NCBI RefSeq assembly: GCF_947495205.1
Contig: NZ_CANLXV010000003.1
Span: forward strand, 186,001 to 250,000
Source: an uncultured Polaribacter sp.
GTDB taxonomy: Bacteria > Bacteroidota > Bacteroidia > Flavobacteriales > Flavobacteriaceae
DNA: 64,000 nt
Reading direction: 5' to 3'
This document shows positions 26,819 through 37,086 of this stretch, piece after piece (the stretch's first letter is position 1; every line of letters starts with the position of its first letter). The notes beneath the pieces were generated by a model. It was not told the DNA's origin and made no database searches. It was given only the letters and a program-made list of their open reading frames with translations. Position numbers and translations under genes: made by a program.

Positions 26819-28354
26819 ATGAGCGATAAAAAACATAATAAAGAGATAGAAATTTGCATCAATACAATACAAAAGTATTTAGATGATACCAACCAGCTTT
26901 TTGAGCTACCAGAAGAGCAAAGAGTAGCTTTGTTTAAAGTTGCTGGCGCATTATCTCGTCCTAATAGACACGAGTTTCAACGAAGAAGAAAAGATGCGAA
27001 AAAAGCCGCAAAACGCAAGCAAATAGAAAGCGATAAACACGCCAGAAAATCTACAGGAATTCGTTCTGCAAGAGAAGCAAAATTATTTGTTGCCCCAAAA
27101 TTGCTTGGTGCAGCAGCCATACCAGAAGATACACCAGAATTAGAATCGCCAAGAAACTGCTATGTATGTAAAACAGTTTATACAAAATTGCATCATTTTT
27201 ATGATACCATGTGTACTTCTTGTGGAGATTTAAATTACGCAAAACGTTTTCAAACAGCAGATTTAAAAGACCAAGTTGCTGTAATTACAGGTTCTCGTTT
27301 AAAAATTGGGTATCATATTACCTTAATGTGTTTGCGTTCTGGAGCCACTGTAATTGCAACCACACGTTTTCCAGCAGATTCTGCAATTCGTTTTTCTAAA
27401 GAAGAAGATTATAAAGATTGGAGCCATCGTTTGCACATTCATGGCTTAGATTTAAGACACATACCAAGTGTAGAAATTTTTTGTAATTATATAGAACAAA
27501 AATACAATCGTTTAGATATTCTCATCAATAATGCAGCACAAACGGTTAGAAGACCTTCTGGTTTTTATTTTCATTTAATGGAAAATGAGAAGAAACCCAT
27601 TGATCAATTACCAAAATTAGCACAAACATTATTAAAAGAACACGCAGCTTGTTTAGAGGAATTGTCCAGTTTAAGCGTTTCAACTGCAAAAACAAGTAAA
27701 AACAACGTTTTACCTGTAACTTGGCATGGGCCAGAACCAGGTATTGGCTTAAGAAATTCGGCAGAATTATCTCAAATTCCGTATAGTTTTGATAATTCTC
27801 TGCAAACCGCAGAAGTTTTTCCAGAAGGAGAATTAGATGCAGATTTACAACAAGTAGATTTGAGAAAAACCAACAGTTGGCGTTTAAAATTAGGACAAAT
27901 AGAAACCACAGAAATGGTAGAAGTACAGCTGGTAAATGCTGTAGCACCTTTTGTTTTGTGCAATCGTTTGTCTAATTTAATGATGAAAGAGAATACGGGT
28001 AAAAAACACATTATTAATGTAACTGCTATGGAGGGCAAGTTTCATCGCTTTAAAAAAGAAGACAGGCATCCGCATACAAATATGGCAAAAGCGGCATTAA
28101 ATATGTTAACGCATACATCTGCAAGTACCTTTGCAAAATCTGGTATTTATATGAATGCTGTAGATACAGGTTGGGTTACAGATGAAGACCCCGCAGAATT
28201 GGCAAAAAAGAAAGCAGAAACACACGATTTTCAGCCGCCTTTAGATATTGTAGATGGTGCAGCAAGAGTTATGGATCCTTTAATAGATGGCATAAACACA
28301 GGCAAACATTGGTGTGGTAAATTCTTAAAAGACTACTTTCCAATAGATTGGTAA
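26819..28354 (+). CDS. SDR-family protein with N-terminal basic region and zinc ribbon
   Basis: 511 residues. The N-terminal 90 residues are helical and very basic. A Cys4 zinc ribbon follows, with CYVC (114, 117) and CTSC (132, 135). From about residue 150 there is a short-chain dehydrogenase Rossmann domain with the nucleotide loop [12 protein letters not shown] and NNAAQT. The usual YxxxK is [11 protein letters not shown] here: Lys424 is kept but the position of the catalytic Tyr is Thr420, and the catalytic Ser region reads NVTAMEG. It may be a non-enzymatic or altered NAD(P)-binding protein, and the basic/zinc part suggests nucleic acid or protein binding. It is monocistronic, and the role is unknown. 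Confidence 0.85.
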   Translation: MSDKKHNKEIEICINTIQKYLDDTNQLFELPEEQRVALFKVAGALSRPNRHEFQRRRKDAKKAAKRKQIESDKHARKSTGIRSAREAKLFVAPKLLGAAAIPEDTPELESPRNCYVCKTVYTKLHHFYDTMCTSCGDLNYAKRFQTADLKDQVAVITGSRLKIGYHITLMCLRSGATVIATTRFPADSAIRFSKEEDYKDWSHRLHIHGLDLRHIPSVEIFCNYIEQKYNRLDILINNAAQTVRRPSGFYFHLMENEKKPIDQLPKLAQTLLKEHAACLEELSSLSVSTAKTSKNNVLPVTWHGPEPGIGLRNSAELSQIPYSFDNSLQTAEVFPEGELDADLQQVDLRKTNSWRLKLGQIETTEMVEVQLVNAVAPFVLCNRLSNLMMKENTGKKHIINVTAMEGKFHRFKKEDRHPHTNMAKAALNMLTHTSASTFAKSGIYMNAVDTGWVTDEDPAELAKKKAETHDFQPPLDIVDGAARVMDPLIDGINTGKHWCGKFLKDYFPIDW

Positions 28355-28374
28355 GCCATTTATGCTTTTTATTA

Positions 28375-28460
28375 GGAGCTATTCGCGCTTTCAACACTCG
28401 CTTTTTTTGTTCAGAAAAAGAACAAAAAAGAGCTCAAACAAATGTTTCAATCACGGCTAA
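28375..28460. repeat. Dispersed intergenic repeat, family B copy 1
   Basis: GGAGCTATTCGCGCTTTCAA at the left, a hairpin TTTTTTGTTC-AGAAA-AAGAACAAAAAA in the middle, then AGAGCTCAAACAAATGTTTC, and AATCACGGCTAA at the right. The copy at 50604-50681 shares both ends with a different middle hairpin. Confidence 0.75.
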
Positions 28461-28513
28461 ACTTGTTTGCCAACATAGTTTGGTTTTAAACAGCATAAAT
28501 CATCAAAAAACAA

Positions 28514-28551
28514 AAAACCTCAAAATCTTGTTTTAAAGAAATTGAGGTTTT
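28514..28551. terminator. Bidirectional terminator
   Basis: AAAACCTCAA (28514-28523) pairs with TTGAGGTTTT (28542-28551). A run of A precedes and T-rich sequence follows, so it can serve both the SDR gene and the convergent fumarylacetoacetase gene. Confidence 0.7.
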
Positions 28552-28572
28552 ATATTTTAGTAAAGTTTTAAT

Positions 28573-29856
28573 TTAGAATTCTGTAGCAGGTAAAATTTTA
28601 CCAACACATTCTCCAAATCCAATTCTTACTTTATCATTTTTACAATGCGCCCGCATAATTACAGTATCATTATCATTAATAAACTTTCTGGTAGAACCAT
28701 CTTTTAAAGTAATAGGGTTTTGTCCTTTCCAAGTTAATTCTAACATAGAGCCAAAACTATCTTTTGTTGGTCCAGAAATGGTTCCAGAACCCATCATATC
28801 TCCAGATTCTACAGGACAACCATTTACAGTATGATGCGCCAATTGTTGTGCCATTGTCCAATACATGTATTTAAAGTTAGAGTTTGCAACTACCGTTTCC
28901 TCACCATTTTCTGGTTGAATACCAACTTGTAAATTAATATCATAACTACATTTTTTAGTTTGTTTTAAGTAAGGTAAAGGTTCATGTAACTGCTTAGGAT
29001 TTTCTGTTCTAAAAGGCTCTAAAGCATCTAAAGTTACAATCCAAGGAGAAATGGTAGAGGCAAAGTTTTTTCCTAAAAAAGGCCCCAAAGGCACATATTC
29101 CCAAGCCTGAATATCTCTAGCAGACCAATCATTAAATTGCACCAAACCAAAAATGTATTCTTCTGCCTCTTCAATAGGAATTCTTTCTCCTAAAACATTT
29201 GCATCTGTGGTTATAAAAGCCATTTCTAGCTCAAAATCTATTAATTTAGAAGGGCCAAAATTAGGTATTTTACAGCCTTCATTAGGTTTTGTTTGTCCAT
29301 AAGGTCTTCTAATTTTTGTACCAGAAGGCACAATGGAAGAACTTCTACCATGATAACCAATAGGTACATGCAACCAATTTAGTAATAATGCGTTTTCTGG
29401 ATCTCTAAAAATAGAACCTACATTAGTGGCGTGTTCTTTACTCGCATAAAAATCTGTGTAATCTCCAACAGCAACGGGTAAAAGCATTTCTACTTCATCC
29501 ATTCTAAAAATAATTTTATCTTTATGTGCTGCATTATCTCTTAAAGCACCATTGGTAACATCAAAAACTTCTGCAATTCTATTTCTTACCAAACGCCAAG
29601 TTTTTCTGCCGTCTGCAATAAAATCGTTTAAATTATCTTGCAGAAACATGTCGTCAGTTAAAGGGATACCATCAAAATAGCCCAATTGATGAAAAGCACC
29701 TAAATCTATAGCAAAATCTCCAATTCTACTGCCTATAGTAATAATATCATCTCTAGTTATAAAAACACCAAAAGGTATGTTTTGTATGGGAAAGTCTGAG
29801 TTTGCTGCTACTTTTAACCAAGATTTTCTATTTGGGTTGTTTGCTATTATCTTCAT
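28573..29856 (-). CDS. fahA: Fumarylacetoacetase
   Basis: 427 residues, full length. It hydrolyses fumarylacetoacetate to fumarate and acetoacetate, the last step of tyrosine breakdown. The N-terminal SH3-like domain is followed by the FAH fold, with visible metal and catalytic segments YTDFYASKEHATNVG, VPIGYHGRSSSIV, IDFELEMAF, NDWSARDIQAWEY and GDMMGSGTISGP. No other tyrosine-catabolism gene is adjacent in the window. Confidence 0.97.
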   Translation of the reverse strand: MKIIANNPNRKSWLKVAANSDFPIQNIPFGVFITRDDIITIGSRIGDFAIDLGAFHQLGYFDGIPLTDDMFLQDNLNDFIADGRKTWRLVRNRIAEVFDVTNGALRDNAAHKDKIIFRMDEVEMLLPVAVGDYTDFYASKEHATNVGSIFRDPENALLLNWLHVPIGYHGRSSSIVPSGTKIRRPYGQTKPNEGCKIPNFGPSKLIDFELEMAFITTDANVLGERIPIEEAEEYIFGLVQFNDWSARDIQAWEYVPLGPFLGKNFASTISPWIVTLDALEPFRTENPKQLHEPLPYLKQTKKCSYDINLQVGIQPENGEETVVANSNFKYMYWTMAQQLAHHTVNGCPVESGDMMGSGTISGPTKDSFGSMLELTWKGQNPITLKDGSTRKFINDNDTVIMRAHCKNDKVRIGFGECVGKILPATEF

Positions 29857-30018
29857 CTGTTAAATTCTTTTTACCAAATCTATATAATTTTTTTATCATT
29901 TTCATTAAGAAATTTAAGCAATAACTTATTTTTAACAATCCTTTTTTTTATTCATAATAAATCTTAATAAGTTTTAATAAATAGTTTAAAAATGTAATAA
30001 AAAAAGTAGCTTTTTGCT

Positions 30019-30026
30019 TATTTTTG
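30019..30026 (+). promoter_or_regulatory. -7 promoter element for glyA
   Basis: TATTTTTG matches TAnnTTTG and lies 24 bases before the glyA ATG. No clear TTG at the expected distance is present. Confidence 0.4.
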
Positions 30027-30049
30027 ATGCTTTCTATAAAACAATAAAA

Positions 30050-31324
30050 ATGCAATTAGATAATCAAATTTTCGACCTTATTCAGGAAGAAAAAGAAAGA
30101 CAATTAAACGGTTTGGAGCTTATTGCTTCTGAAAACTTTGTGAGCGATCAAGTAATGCAGGCTCAAGGTTCTATTTTAACTAATAAATACGCAGAAGGTT
30201 ATCCTGGAAAACGTTATTATGGTGGATGTGAAGTTGTGGATATTGTAGAGCAAATTGCAATTGATAGAGCTAAAGAATTGTTTGGTGCTGAATATGTAAA
30301 TGTACAGCCACATTCTGGTTCTCAAGCAAATACAGCTGTGTTTTTTGCTTGTTTAAATCCTGGAGATAAAATTTTAGGTTTCGACCTTTCTCATGGTGGG
30401 CATTTAACACATGGTTCTCCTGTAAATTTTTCAGGAAAATTATACAATCCTGTTTTTTACGGAGTAGAAGAAGAAACAGGTGTTTTAAATTATGATAAAA
30501 TTCAGGAAACTGCAACTAGAGAACAGCCAAAACTAATTATTGCTGGTGCTTCTGCATATTCTAGAGATATAGATTTTGAGCGTTTTAGAGTAATTGCAGA
30601 TTCTGTTGGTGCTATTTTAATGGCAGATATTTCTCACCCTTCTGGTATGATTGCTAAAGGTATTTTAAATGATCCTTTACCACATTGCCATATTGTAACA
30701 ACTACAACTCATAAAACTTTACGTGGGCCAAGAGGTGGTTTAATTATGATGGGGAAAGATTTTGACAATCCTTTTGGATTAACTTTAAAAAGTGGAAAGC
30801 CTAAAAAAATGTCAATGTTATTAAATTCTGCTGTTTTTCCAGGAAATCAAGGAGGACCATTAGAACACGTAATTGCAGCAAAAGCGGTTGCTTTTGGTGA
30901 AGCTTTAACAGATGAGTTTTTAGAATATCAAATTCAAGTTAAAGAAAATGCTGCTGCTATGGCAAAAGAATTTGTAGCTAAAGGGTACAAATTAATTTCT
31001 GGTGGTACAGACAATCACTGTATGTTAATAGATTTACGAAACAAAAACATTAGTGGTAAAGATGCAGAAATTGCTTTAGGTAAAGCAGATATTACTGTAA
31101 ATAAAAACATGGTACCTTTTGATGATAAATCTCCTTTTGTAACTTCTGGAATACGTGTTGGAACGCCAGCAATTACAACAAGAGGTTTAAAAGTAGAAGA
31201 CATGAAAGCTGTAGTTGACTTTATAGATGAAGCCATACAAAATGCAGATAATGATGAAGCGTTACATGAAATAGGTGAGCGTGTTGCAGTTATGATGAGT
31301 GCAAGAAGATTATTTGTAATGTAA
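30050..31324 (+). CDS. glyA: Serine hydroxymethyltransferase
   Basis: 424 residues from the ATG at 30050 ([11 protein letters not shown]); an in-frame start at 30014 would overlap the likely promoter. It is a PLP enzyme interconverting serine and glycine with tetrahydrofolate. Signatures: [37 protein letters not shown] and the PLP lysine in [14 protein letters not shown]. Monocistronic with its own terminator. Confidence 0.97.
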   Translation: MQLDNQIFDLIQEEKERQLNGLELIASENFVSDQVMQAQGSILTNKYAEGYPGKRYYGGCEVVDIVEQIAIDRAKELFGAEYVNVQPHSGSQANTAVFFACLNPGDKILGFDLSHGGHLTHGSPVNFSGKLYNPVFYGVEEETGVLNYDKIQETATREQPKLIIAGASAYSRDIDFERFRVIADSVGAILMADISHPSGMIAKGILNDPLPHCHIVTTTTHKTLRGPRGGLIMMGKDFDNPFGLTLKSGKPKKMSMLLNSAVFPGNQGGPLEHVIAAKAVAFGEALTDEFLEYQIQVKENAAAMAKEFVAKGYKLISGGTDNHCMLIDLRNKNISGKDAEIALGKADITVNKNMVPFDDKSPFVTSGIRVGTPAITTRGLKVEDMKAVVDFIDEAIQNADNDEALHEIGERVAVMMSARRLFVM

Positions 31325-31380
31325 AATGTAATGCCTTCAAATAAATAGCGCATTTTTACAGATTACTTAATAAATAACTT

Positions 31381-31414
31381 AAAAAGCATCAAGATTTAAA
31401 CCTTGATGCTTTTT
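31381..31414 (+). terminator. Rho-independent terminator after glyA
   Basis: AAAAAGCATCAAG (31381-31393) pairs perfectly with CTTGATGCTTTTT (31402-31414), loop ATTTAAAC, followed by more T residues. Confidence 0.85.
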
Positions 31415-31483
31415 TATTTTTATTAAAGACCTTTGTGCGTTTGGCTAACAAAAAACACATAACTTTAAATACTATTTTTGTAA

Positions 31484-31954
31484 TTATTTAATTTCTACTT
31501 TTAATACATTTCCGTGATAATGACCGCATAAATTTAACGTGTGCATTTTATCATGAGTAATATATTTGATATTTTTAATTGCACTTGGTTCAATCTTAAT
31601 CTTTTCTTTAAAATCTGCATGCATTAAGAAATTATCTATTATTATTAGGTTTAATTCTTTCCATTTTAAGGGTAAAACTGCCAAACTATCTAAATTTAAA
31701 TCTTTAAAATTTAGCAGTTCAACTTTTTTTAGTTGCTCAATTTTTACGGTTTTGTCTCGTTTATTTATCCGTGTATTTTTAATGTTTTCTTTATCTAAAA
31801 AGAGTAAAGGAAAAAAAGGCACTTTTTGATTATTTAAAAATACATGATAATCTTTATATGTTTTTTCTAAAACCTTATCTCTAGTGTATTTTATATTTCT
31901 GCTAGCGCAACTAAACATAAAAAGTAATGCAAATAATAACAGGTAAATTCTCAT
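31484..31954 (-). CDS. Hypothetical lipoprotein
   Basis: 156 residues from the ATG at 31954; an in-frame ATG at 31969 would add five residues. The N terminus MRIYLLLFALLFMFSC is a lipoprotein signal with the lipobox Cys at residue 16. The rest is basic and beta-rich, with no recognised domain. Many conserved-looking aromatic/Leu strands (PFFPLLFLD, LNLIIIDNF). It lies alone between glyA and rmuC. Function unknown. Confidence 0.75.
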   Translation of the reverse strand: MRIYLLLFALLFMFSCASRNIKYTRDKVLEKTYKDYHVFLNNQKVPFFPLLFLDKENIKNTRINKRDKTVKIEQLKKVELLNFKDLNLDSLAVLPLKWKELNLIIIDNFLMHADFKEKIKIEPSAIKNIKYITHDKMHTLNLCGHYHGNVLKVEIK

Positions 31955-32072
31955 TTTGTTTTTTATCAAAAATAGATATCGCTTTTTATTTGAGAAAGTT
32001 ACAATTAGTAAACACTACTAGTTTATTAGGTAACAGGAAATTTAAATAACAAAAACATGTACTTAAGATTTT

Positions 32073-33410
32073 TTAAGAACTGGCGCGTTCAATAATTTTT
32101 TCGGGTAAAGATTTTTTAGCTTTTGCGCCCATTTTTTTCAATTTTTCTATACTCGTTATAATATTTCCTCTTCCTTCAACTAATTTATTCATAGCACCAG
32201 AATATTCTTTTTTACTATCGTCTATTCTTTTACCAATATTAATTAAATCTCCTAAAAGACCTTGAAATTTGTCATACAAAGCACCTGCTTGTCTTGCAAT
32301 TTCTAAAGCATTTCTTTGTTGTTTTTCGTTATTCCACATAGAATCTATGGTTCTTAATGTAGCCAATAGGGTAGAAGGAGTAACAATTACAATATTTTTT
32401 TCAAAAGCTTTGTTGTAAATGTGATTGTCTGCATTTAAAGCAACTGCAAAAGCAGGTTCTATAGGTACAAACAGCAATACAAAATCTGGAGATTCTATTC
32501 TGTAAAGATCTTCATATTTCTTTTCACTTAATTGCTCTACGTGCGTTTTTAAAGACAATACATGCTTTTTAAGATGTTTTTCTTTTAATGTTTCATCTTC
32601 CTCATTAATAAATTGTTCATAAGCTACCAAAGAAACTTTAGAATCTACAATCATTTTTTTGTTATCTGGCAAATGAATTACAACATCTGGCAAAACACGT
32701 TTACCCTCATCATTAGTAAAACTTTGTTGCACAAAATATTCTCTATCTTTTTCTAAACCAGATTTTTCTAAAACACGTTCTAAAACCAATTCGCCCCAAT
32801 TTCCTTGCATTTTATTATCACCTTTTAAAGCTTTGGTAAGGTTTAAAGTTTCTTTACTCATTTGCTGATTCAGTTCTTTTAAACCTAAAATTTGCTGACG
32901 CAAAGCAGCATGATAATCGATACTTTCTTTGTGGGTTTTTTCTACTTTATCTTCAAAACCTTTAATTTTTTCCTGAAGCGGACTTAAAATGTTTTTTATG
33001 TTTTCTTTATTTTGTTCTGTAAACTTTGTAGATTTTTCATCTAAAATTTTATTGGCTAAATTTTCAAATTCTTTAGTAAATTTTTCATTTAGTTGTGCTA
33101 CTTCTACTTTATTTTCTGAAAGCTTTATATTTAAATTGCCAATTTCTGAATCTTGCCTTGTATTTACAGTAATTAAGTTTTCTTTTTCTTGCTGAATTGT
33201 TTTCAACTCTTTTTGCAGCGCTATGTAATTATTTTCTGTAATATCTTTAGATTGTTGCAGTAAAACAACGCGTTCTTCTAATGTAGCTTTCTCTTTTTCT
33301 ACAGCAGTTTTTTCTTTTTCAAAATTAAGTTTCGATTTTAAATTCCCTATAAATAAACCAATTAGTGCAAAAATTATGGCTATTAATAAGTATATGATGA
33401 TTTCTGTCAT
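32073..33410 (-). CDS. rmuC: DNA recombination protein RmuC
   Basis: 445 residues. One N-terminal membrane helix (about residues 3-22), then a long coiled coil to about residue 170, then the RmuC nuclease-like domain. GNWGELVLERVLEKSGL, LPDVVIHLPDNKKMIVDSKV (Asp...Asp-Ser-Lys) and the segment DFVLLFVPIEPAFAVAL are family signatures. RmuC limits inversions between short inverted repeats; its biochemical activity is not well defined. Confidence 0.95.
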   Translation of the reverse strand: MTEIIIYLLIAIIFALIGLFIGNLKSKLNFEKEKTAVEKEKATLEERVVLLQQSKDITENNYIALQKELKTIQQEKENLITVNTRQDSEIGNLNIKLSENKVEVAQLNEKFTKEFENLANKILDEKSTKFTEQNKENIKNILSPLQEKIKGFEDKVEKTHKESIDYHAALRQQILGLKELNQQMSKETLNLTKALKGDNKMQGNWGELVLERVLEKSGLEKDREYFVQQSFTNDEGKRVLPDVVIHLPDNKKMIVDSKVSLVAYEQFINEEDETLKEKHLKKHVLSLKTHVEQLSEKKYEDLYRIESPDFVLLFVPIEPAFAVALNADNHIYNKAFEKNIVIVTPSTLLATLRTIDSMWNNEKQQRNALEIARQAGALYDKFQGLLGDLINIGKRIDDSKKEYSGAMNKLVEGRGNIITSIEKLKKMGAKAKKSLPEKIIERASS

Positions 33411-33502
33411 AATGTAATTTTAAGTCCTTAAATTTATCACTTTAAAAAACAACAAAAAACCTTTACTTAGGGTTTTTGTAAACAATCTTAAAAATATTTT
33501 TT

Positions 33503-34042
33503 TTGAAATTAATAGCTACGTTTATATTTTACAAAATTTTAGGTTGGAAGGTAGAAAATGGTTTTCCTAAAGATATAAAGAAATTTGTTGTAATTGCAGC
33601 GCCACATACAAGTTGGTTAGACTTTCCTATTGCTATTTTAACAAGAATGAGTGAAGGAATAATGATAAATTTTATTGGAAAAAATGCATTATTTAAATGG
33701 CCTTTTGGTTACTTTTTTAGAGCTTTAGGAGGCACTCCTGTAGATAGAACTAAAAGTACAAATATGGTAGATGCTGTAATTAAAGTGTTTCATGCTAAAG
33801 AAGAGTTTCGTTTGGGCATATCTCCAGAAGGAACAAGAAAAAAAGTAGACAAATGGAAAACAGGTTTCTATTATATTGCCCAAGGTGCAAAGGTACCCAT
33901 TGTAATGGCTACTTTAGATTTTGAAAATAAAAAGGTAAAAGTGTCTAAACCAATTTACACAACGGGTAATATAGATGAAGATTTTAAAGTTTTTAAGTCT
34001 TTTTTTAAGGGTGTAAAAGGTAAAAATCTTAATTTATGTTAA
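33503..34042 (+). CDS. 1-acyl-sn-glycerol-3-phosphate acyltransferase family protein
   Basis: 179 residues, short for PlsC but typical of this flavobacterial group. Motif I APHTSWLDF (HxxxxD), motif II GGTPVDR and motif III ISPEGTRKK (PEGTR) are intact. It would transfer an acyl group to a phosphorylated glycerol or similar acceptor. The start is TTG at 33503; no in-frame ATG lies upstream of motif I. A small hairpin at 33455-33477 lies in the divergent promoter region shared with rmuC. Confidence 0.88.
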   Translation: MKLIATFIFYKILGWKVENGFPKDIKKFVVIAAPHTSWLDFPIAILTRMSEGIMINFIGKNALFKWPFGYFFRALGGTPVDRTKSTNMVDAVIKVFHAKEEFRLGISPEGTRKKVDKWKTGFYYIAQGAKVPIVMATLDFENKKVKVSKPIYTTGNIDEDFKVFKSFFKGVKGKNLNLC

Positions 34043-34168
34043 ATTATTTATTTTTTTTAAGACGCTTTCATTTATTTTGCGTAATTTTGTTATAGTAATT
34101 AAAATTGCTTAATAGAGATTAGGGGCTTTATTATCAAATCATTACTTAATAGCATACGCTATGATATG

Positions 34169-34196
34169 GTCTCCAGTTTTACTGGAGACTTTTTTT
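34169..34196. terminator. Terminator between acyltransferase and pepT
   Basis: GTCTCCAGT-TTT-ACTGGAGAC, a 9-base-pair stem followed by seven T on the + strand. It abuts the pepT stop codon, and mainly serves the + strand. Confidence 0.8.
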
Positions 34197-35436
34197 ATGC
34201 ATATTTTTTTGTAACTTTTTCTGTAATTCTTACAATTAATTCCGTTGCTTTTTGCATAGATTCTAAAGGAACATACTCAAACCTGCCATGAAAATTATGG
34301 CCGCCAGCAAATATATTTGGACATGGTAAGCCTTTATAAGAAAGTTGAGAACCATCTGTACCACCTCTAATAGGTTTAATTATTGGTTTAATGTTGATGT
34401 CTTTCATGGTTTCTTCAACTATATTTACAATGTGCATTACTGGCTCAATTTTTTCTTTCATGTTAAAATATTGATCTTTAATTTCCACAGAAATTAAATC
34501 TTTACCAATTTTTTTGTTCAAATTAAAAGCAATTTGTTGCATTTGCTTTTTTCTTTCTTCAAACAAATTAATATCATGATCTCTTATAATATATTCTAAT
34601 ATTGTTTTTTCTACATCACCCAAAATATCATGCAAGTGATAGAAACCTTCGTATTCGCTTGTTTTTTCGGGTACTTCATTTTTAGGTAAAGCAGCAATAA
34701 ACTCATTTGCAATTAACATAGCGTTTATCATTTTTCCTTTTGCATAACCTGGGTGAACCATTTTACCTTTTATGGTAATTGTAGCGCTAGATGCATTAAA
34801 ATTTTCATATTCCAATTCGCCTATTTGACTACCATCCATGGTGTAAGCCCAATCTGCCCCAAATTTATTTACATCAAACAAATGCGCGCCTTTGCCCACT
34901 TCTTCATCAGGTGTAAAACAAATTCTAATTTTACCGTGCTTTATTTCTGGATTTTGAATAAGATATTCCATAGCCGTTACAATTTCTGTTACACCAGCTT
35001 TATCATCTGCACCCAAAAGTGTGGTGCCATCTGTAGTAATTAAGGTTTGGCCTTTATATTGCAACAAATCGTCAAAATCATTTGGCGATAAAATAATATT
35101 TTCCGTTTTATTTAAAACAATATCTTTTCCGTTATAATTTTCTATTATTTGTGGTTTTACGTTTTTCCCGGTAAAATCTGGACTTGTATCTATATGCGCA
35201 ATAAAACCAATTGTGGGTACTTTATAATTTATATTGCTTGGTAATGTTGCCATGATATAGCAGTTTTTATCTAACACTACATCTGACAAACCAATATTTT
35301 TTAAATCTTGTTCTAAAATCTTTGCCAAATTCCATTGATTTTCTGAGCTTGGAAAAGCTGGGTTTTTAGGATTTGATTCTGTGTTTACAGTTACGTATTT
35401 TATAAAACGTTTTTTAATAAGTTCTTTAGCTATCAT
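34195..35436 (-). CDS. pepT: Peptidase T (tripeptide aminopeptidase)
   Basis: 413 residues from the ATG at 35436, which overlaps the stop of the upstream lipoprotein gene as ATGA; a longer frame to 35481 is therefore rejected. M20B dinuclear zinc ligands are all visible: [39 protein letters not shown] and AGGHNFHGR. It releases the N-terminal residue from tripeptides in the cytoplasm. Third gene of a minus-strand operon. Confidence 0.96.
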   Translation of the reverse strand: MIAKELIKKRFIKYVTVNTESNPKNPAFPSSENQWNLAKILEQDLKNIGLSDVVLDKNCYIMATLPSNINYKVPTIGFIAHIDTSPDFTGKNVKPQIIENYNGKDIVLNKTENIILSPNDFDDLLQYKGQTLITTDGTTLLGADDKAGVTEIVTAMEYLIQNPEIKHGKIRICFTPDEEVGKGAHLFDVNKFGADWAYTMDGSQIGELEYENFNASSATITIKGKMVHPGYAKGKMINAMLIANEFIAALPKNEVPEKTSEYEGFYHLHDILGDVEKTILEYIIRDHDINLFEERKKQMQQIAFNLNKKIGKDLISVEIKDQYFNMKEKIEPVMHIVNIVEETMKDINIKPIIKPIRGGTDGSQLSYKGLPCPNIFAGGHNFHGRFEYVPLESMQKATELIVRITEKVTKKYA

Positions 35437-35996
35437 TCTTCTGTTATCAAAATTTTGTTGAATAAGGAAATGGCTTTGCATACTCTTTTTTCTATCAAAG
35501 AATCGCCATAAATTTCTGCTTTTGCAATTAAAGATTGTTTTTTGTTTAGCGCAATAAATAATTGCAAAGATTGGTAATTGTACTTGTTTTTTATACCTTT
35601 TGCTAGTATAAAATAACTTGGTTTGTTAAGAAATATAGGTTCTTTTGCTTTTTTTTGAATTCGTTTTTCTGCTAAATTTTCTTGTTCCAATTTTAATTTA
35701 AATAGTTCATTAATTTCTATTCTATTAGAAAATAGGGCAATATCTAGCAATATTGTTTTTGTTAATTGTTTTGTAGTATCTGCAGTGTATATTGATGATT
35801 GTAGTTCATCTGTATAAAAATTGGTGTTCCATTGTTTTGGCAGAGAAATTTTAAAACTTTGCTTTTGGTCTGTTATGGTTTCTAAATTAGAAAAGAAAGC
35901 TTCTTTACAGCTAAAAATATATTGTAATTCGTTTGTTTTTGTGCAGCCTATTAGCATCAGCAATATTAGGAAACTTACTACCTTAATTATTTTCAT
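35433..35996 (-). CDS. Hypothetical lipoprotein
   Basis: 187 residues from the ATG at 35996, whose start follows the upstream gene's stop by 4 bases. The signal [18 protein letters not shown] has a lipobox Cys at residue 18. The mature part has a [20 protein letters not shown] segment and looks like a small beta-alpha domain. I do not recognise a family, though similar proteins sit next to pepT in flavobacteria as far as I recall. Translationally coupled to pepT by an ATGA overlap. Confidence 0.75.
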   Translation of the reverse strand: MKIIKVVSFLILLMLIGCTKTNELQYIFSCKEAFFSNLETITDQKQSFKISLPKQWNTNFYTDELQSSIYTADTTKQLTKTILLDIALFSNRIEINELFKLKLEQENLAEKRIQKKAKEPIFLNKPSYFILAKGIKNKYNYQSLQLFIALNKKQSLIAKAEIYGDSLIEKRVCKAISLFNKILITEE

Positions 35997-36000
35997 AAAA

Positions 36001-37041
36001 TTAGAATTCAAGTTTACCAATTTTTTCATTGCCACTTAACCAAGCTGTGTTTTTGTCTGCAAATTGTATGGCGTAATAACTATCTTTAGAAATATCTGAC
36101 CAAGTTTTACCACCATCATTAGAAAATGAAACTCCTGTTTTACCAACAGCAAAAACTTCTTTACCAAATGTATTTGGTACGTATTGTACGCAACTTTTAT
36201 AATTTGGTATCTGTTTGTTAGCTACCAATTGCCAAGTTTTACCGCCATTTGCAGTTATTGCTTTGTTTGCTTTATTTTCTAATGGTTTAGAATAATCTCC
36301 ACCAATAATAATTCCGTTGTTTTTGTCTAAAAAATCTATAGAATAAATACCTTGAGGTCCATTTCCTTGAATAATTGGTGTGCTAAAAACTTGCCAAGTT
36401 TTTCCATAATTATTAGATTTTAAAATGTTAGCTTTTGCACCACCAGAAGCAATCCAAACGGTACTTCCTATAGTTTTAATATTGGTATTGCTTGCTGCAA
36501 AAAAGGCTTCGCCTTTTGCTATTTCTGGTAAGTTTTCACACGGAATTTTATGCCAATTTTCGCCACCATCTTGTGTTATAATTATAGATGCACAGTTTTC
36601 TGTTGGATCTCCAACTGCAATGCCATGTTTGTAATCATCAAAAAAAGTAAGTGTATCATAAAAAACTTTTTCATGTGTTTCTTTATAAATTAAAGTTATT
36701 TCATCTTCATAAATTTTATATAATAATGCAGGATTTTCAATAGAAAGCGCAAAAATAGCTTCATTATTTACAGCAATACTTCTAAAATTTGGTATTATAG
36801 AGTCTTGATAAACAGGTTTGTAAATTGATTTATTTTTTTTATCATCTGAAAAATAACCAATACTCCCATTTGAAGTTGCGTAAACAATGTTGTCTTTATC
36901 TAAAACTTCAATTGCTCTAATGCTAGCACCTTCTATTTTAAATTCTTTAATAGTTATTTTATCTATATTTCTTGGTTGATAAGCTTGTTTGCAAGCAACA
37001 AAAAAAAGGAAAGTAAAAATAATTGTTATTATTCTTTTCAT
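36001..37041 (-). CDS. Exported beta-propeller protein with Asp-box repeats (Ycf48-like / oxidoreductase-associated)
   Basis: 346 residues from the ATG at 37041. Signal peptide with lipobox MKRIITIIFTFLFFVAC. Four Asp-box motifs of the form S/T-x-D/N-x-G-x-x-W are visible: TQDGGENW, SNNYGKTW, TANGGKTW and SNDGGKTW, indicating a beta-propeller like Ycf48 or BNR-repeat proteins. Ycf48 helps assemble photosystem II, which is irrelevant here, so only the fold is inferred. First gene of the operon with the lipoprotein and pepT. Confidence 0.85.
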   Translation of the reverse strand: MKRIITIIFTFLFFVACKQAYQPRNIDKITIKEFKIEGASIRAIEVLDKDNIVYATSNGSIGYFSDDKKNKSIYKPVYQDSIIPNFRSIAVNNEAIFALSIENPALLYKIYEDEITLIYKETHEKVFYDTLTFFDDYKHGIAVGDPTENCASIIITQDGGENWHKIPCENLPEIAKGEAFFAASNTNIKTIGSTVWIASGGAKANILKSNNYGKTWQVFSTPIIQGNGPQGIYSIDFLDKNNGIIIGGDYSKPLENKANKAITANGGKTWQLVANKQIPNYKSCVQYVPNTFGKEVFAVGKTGVSFSNDGGKTWSDISKDSYYAIQFADKNTAWLSGNEKIGKLEF

Positions 37042-37086
37042 TTTTAATATTTTTATACGACTAAAATACATAAAGTAATAGAATTA

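Noticed and set aside
27546..27947. 133-codon reverse frame in the SDR gene
   Set aside because: Antisense to the conserved SDR Rossmann domain, with low-complexity hydrophobic sequence.
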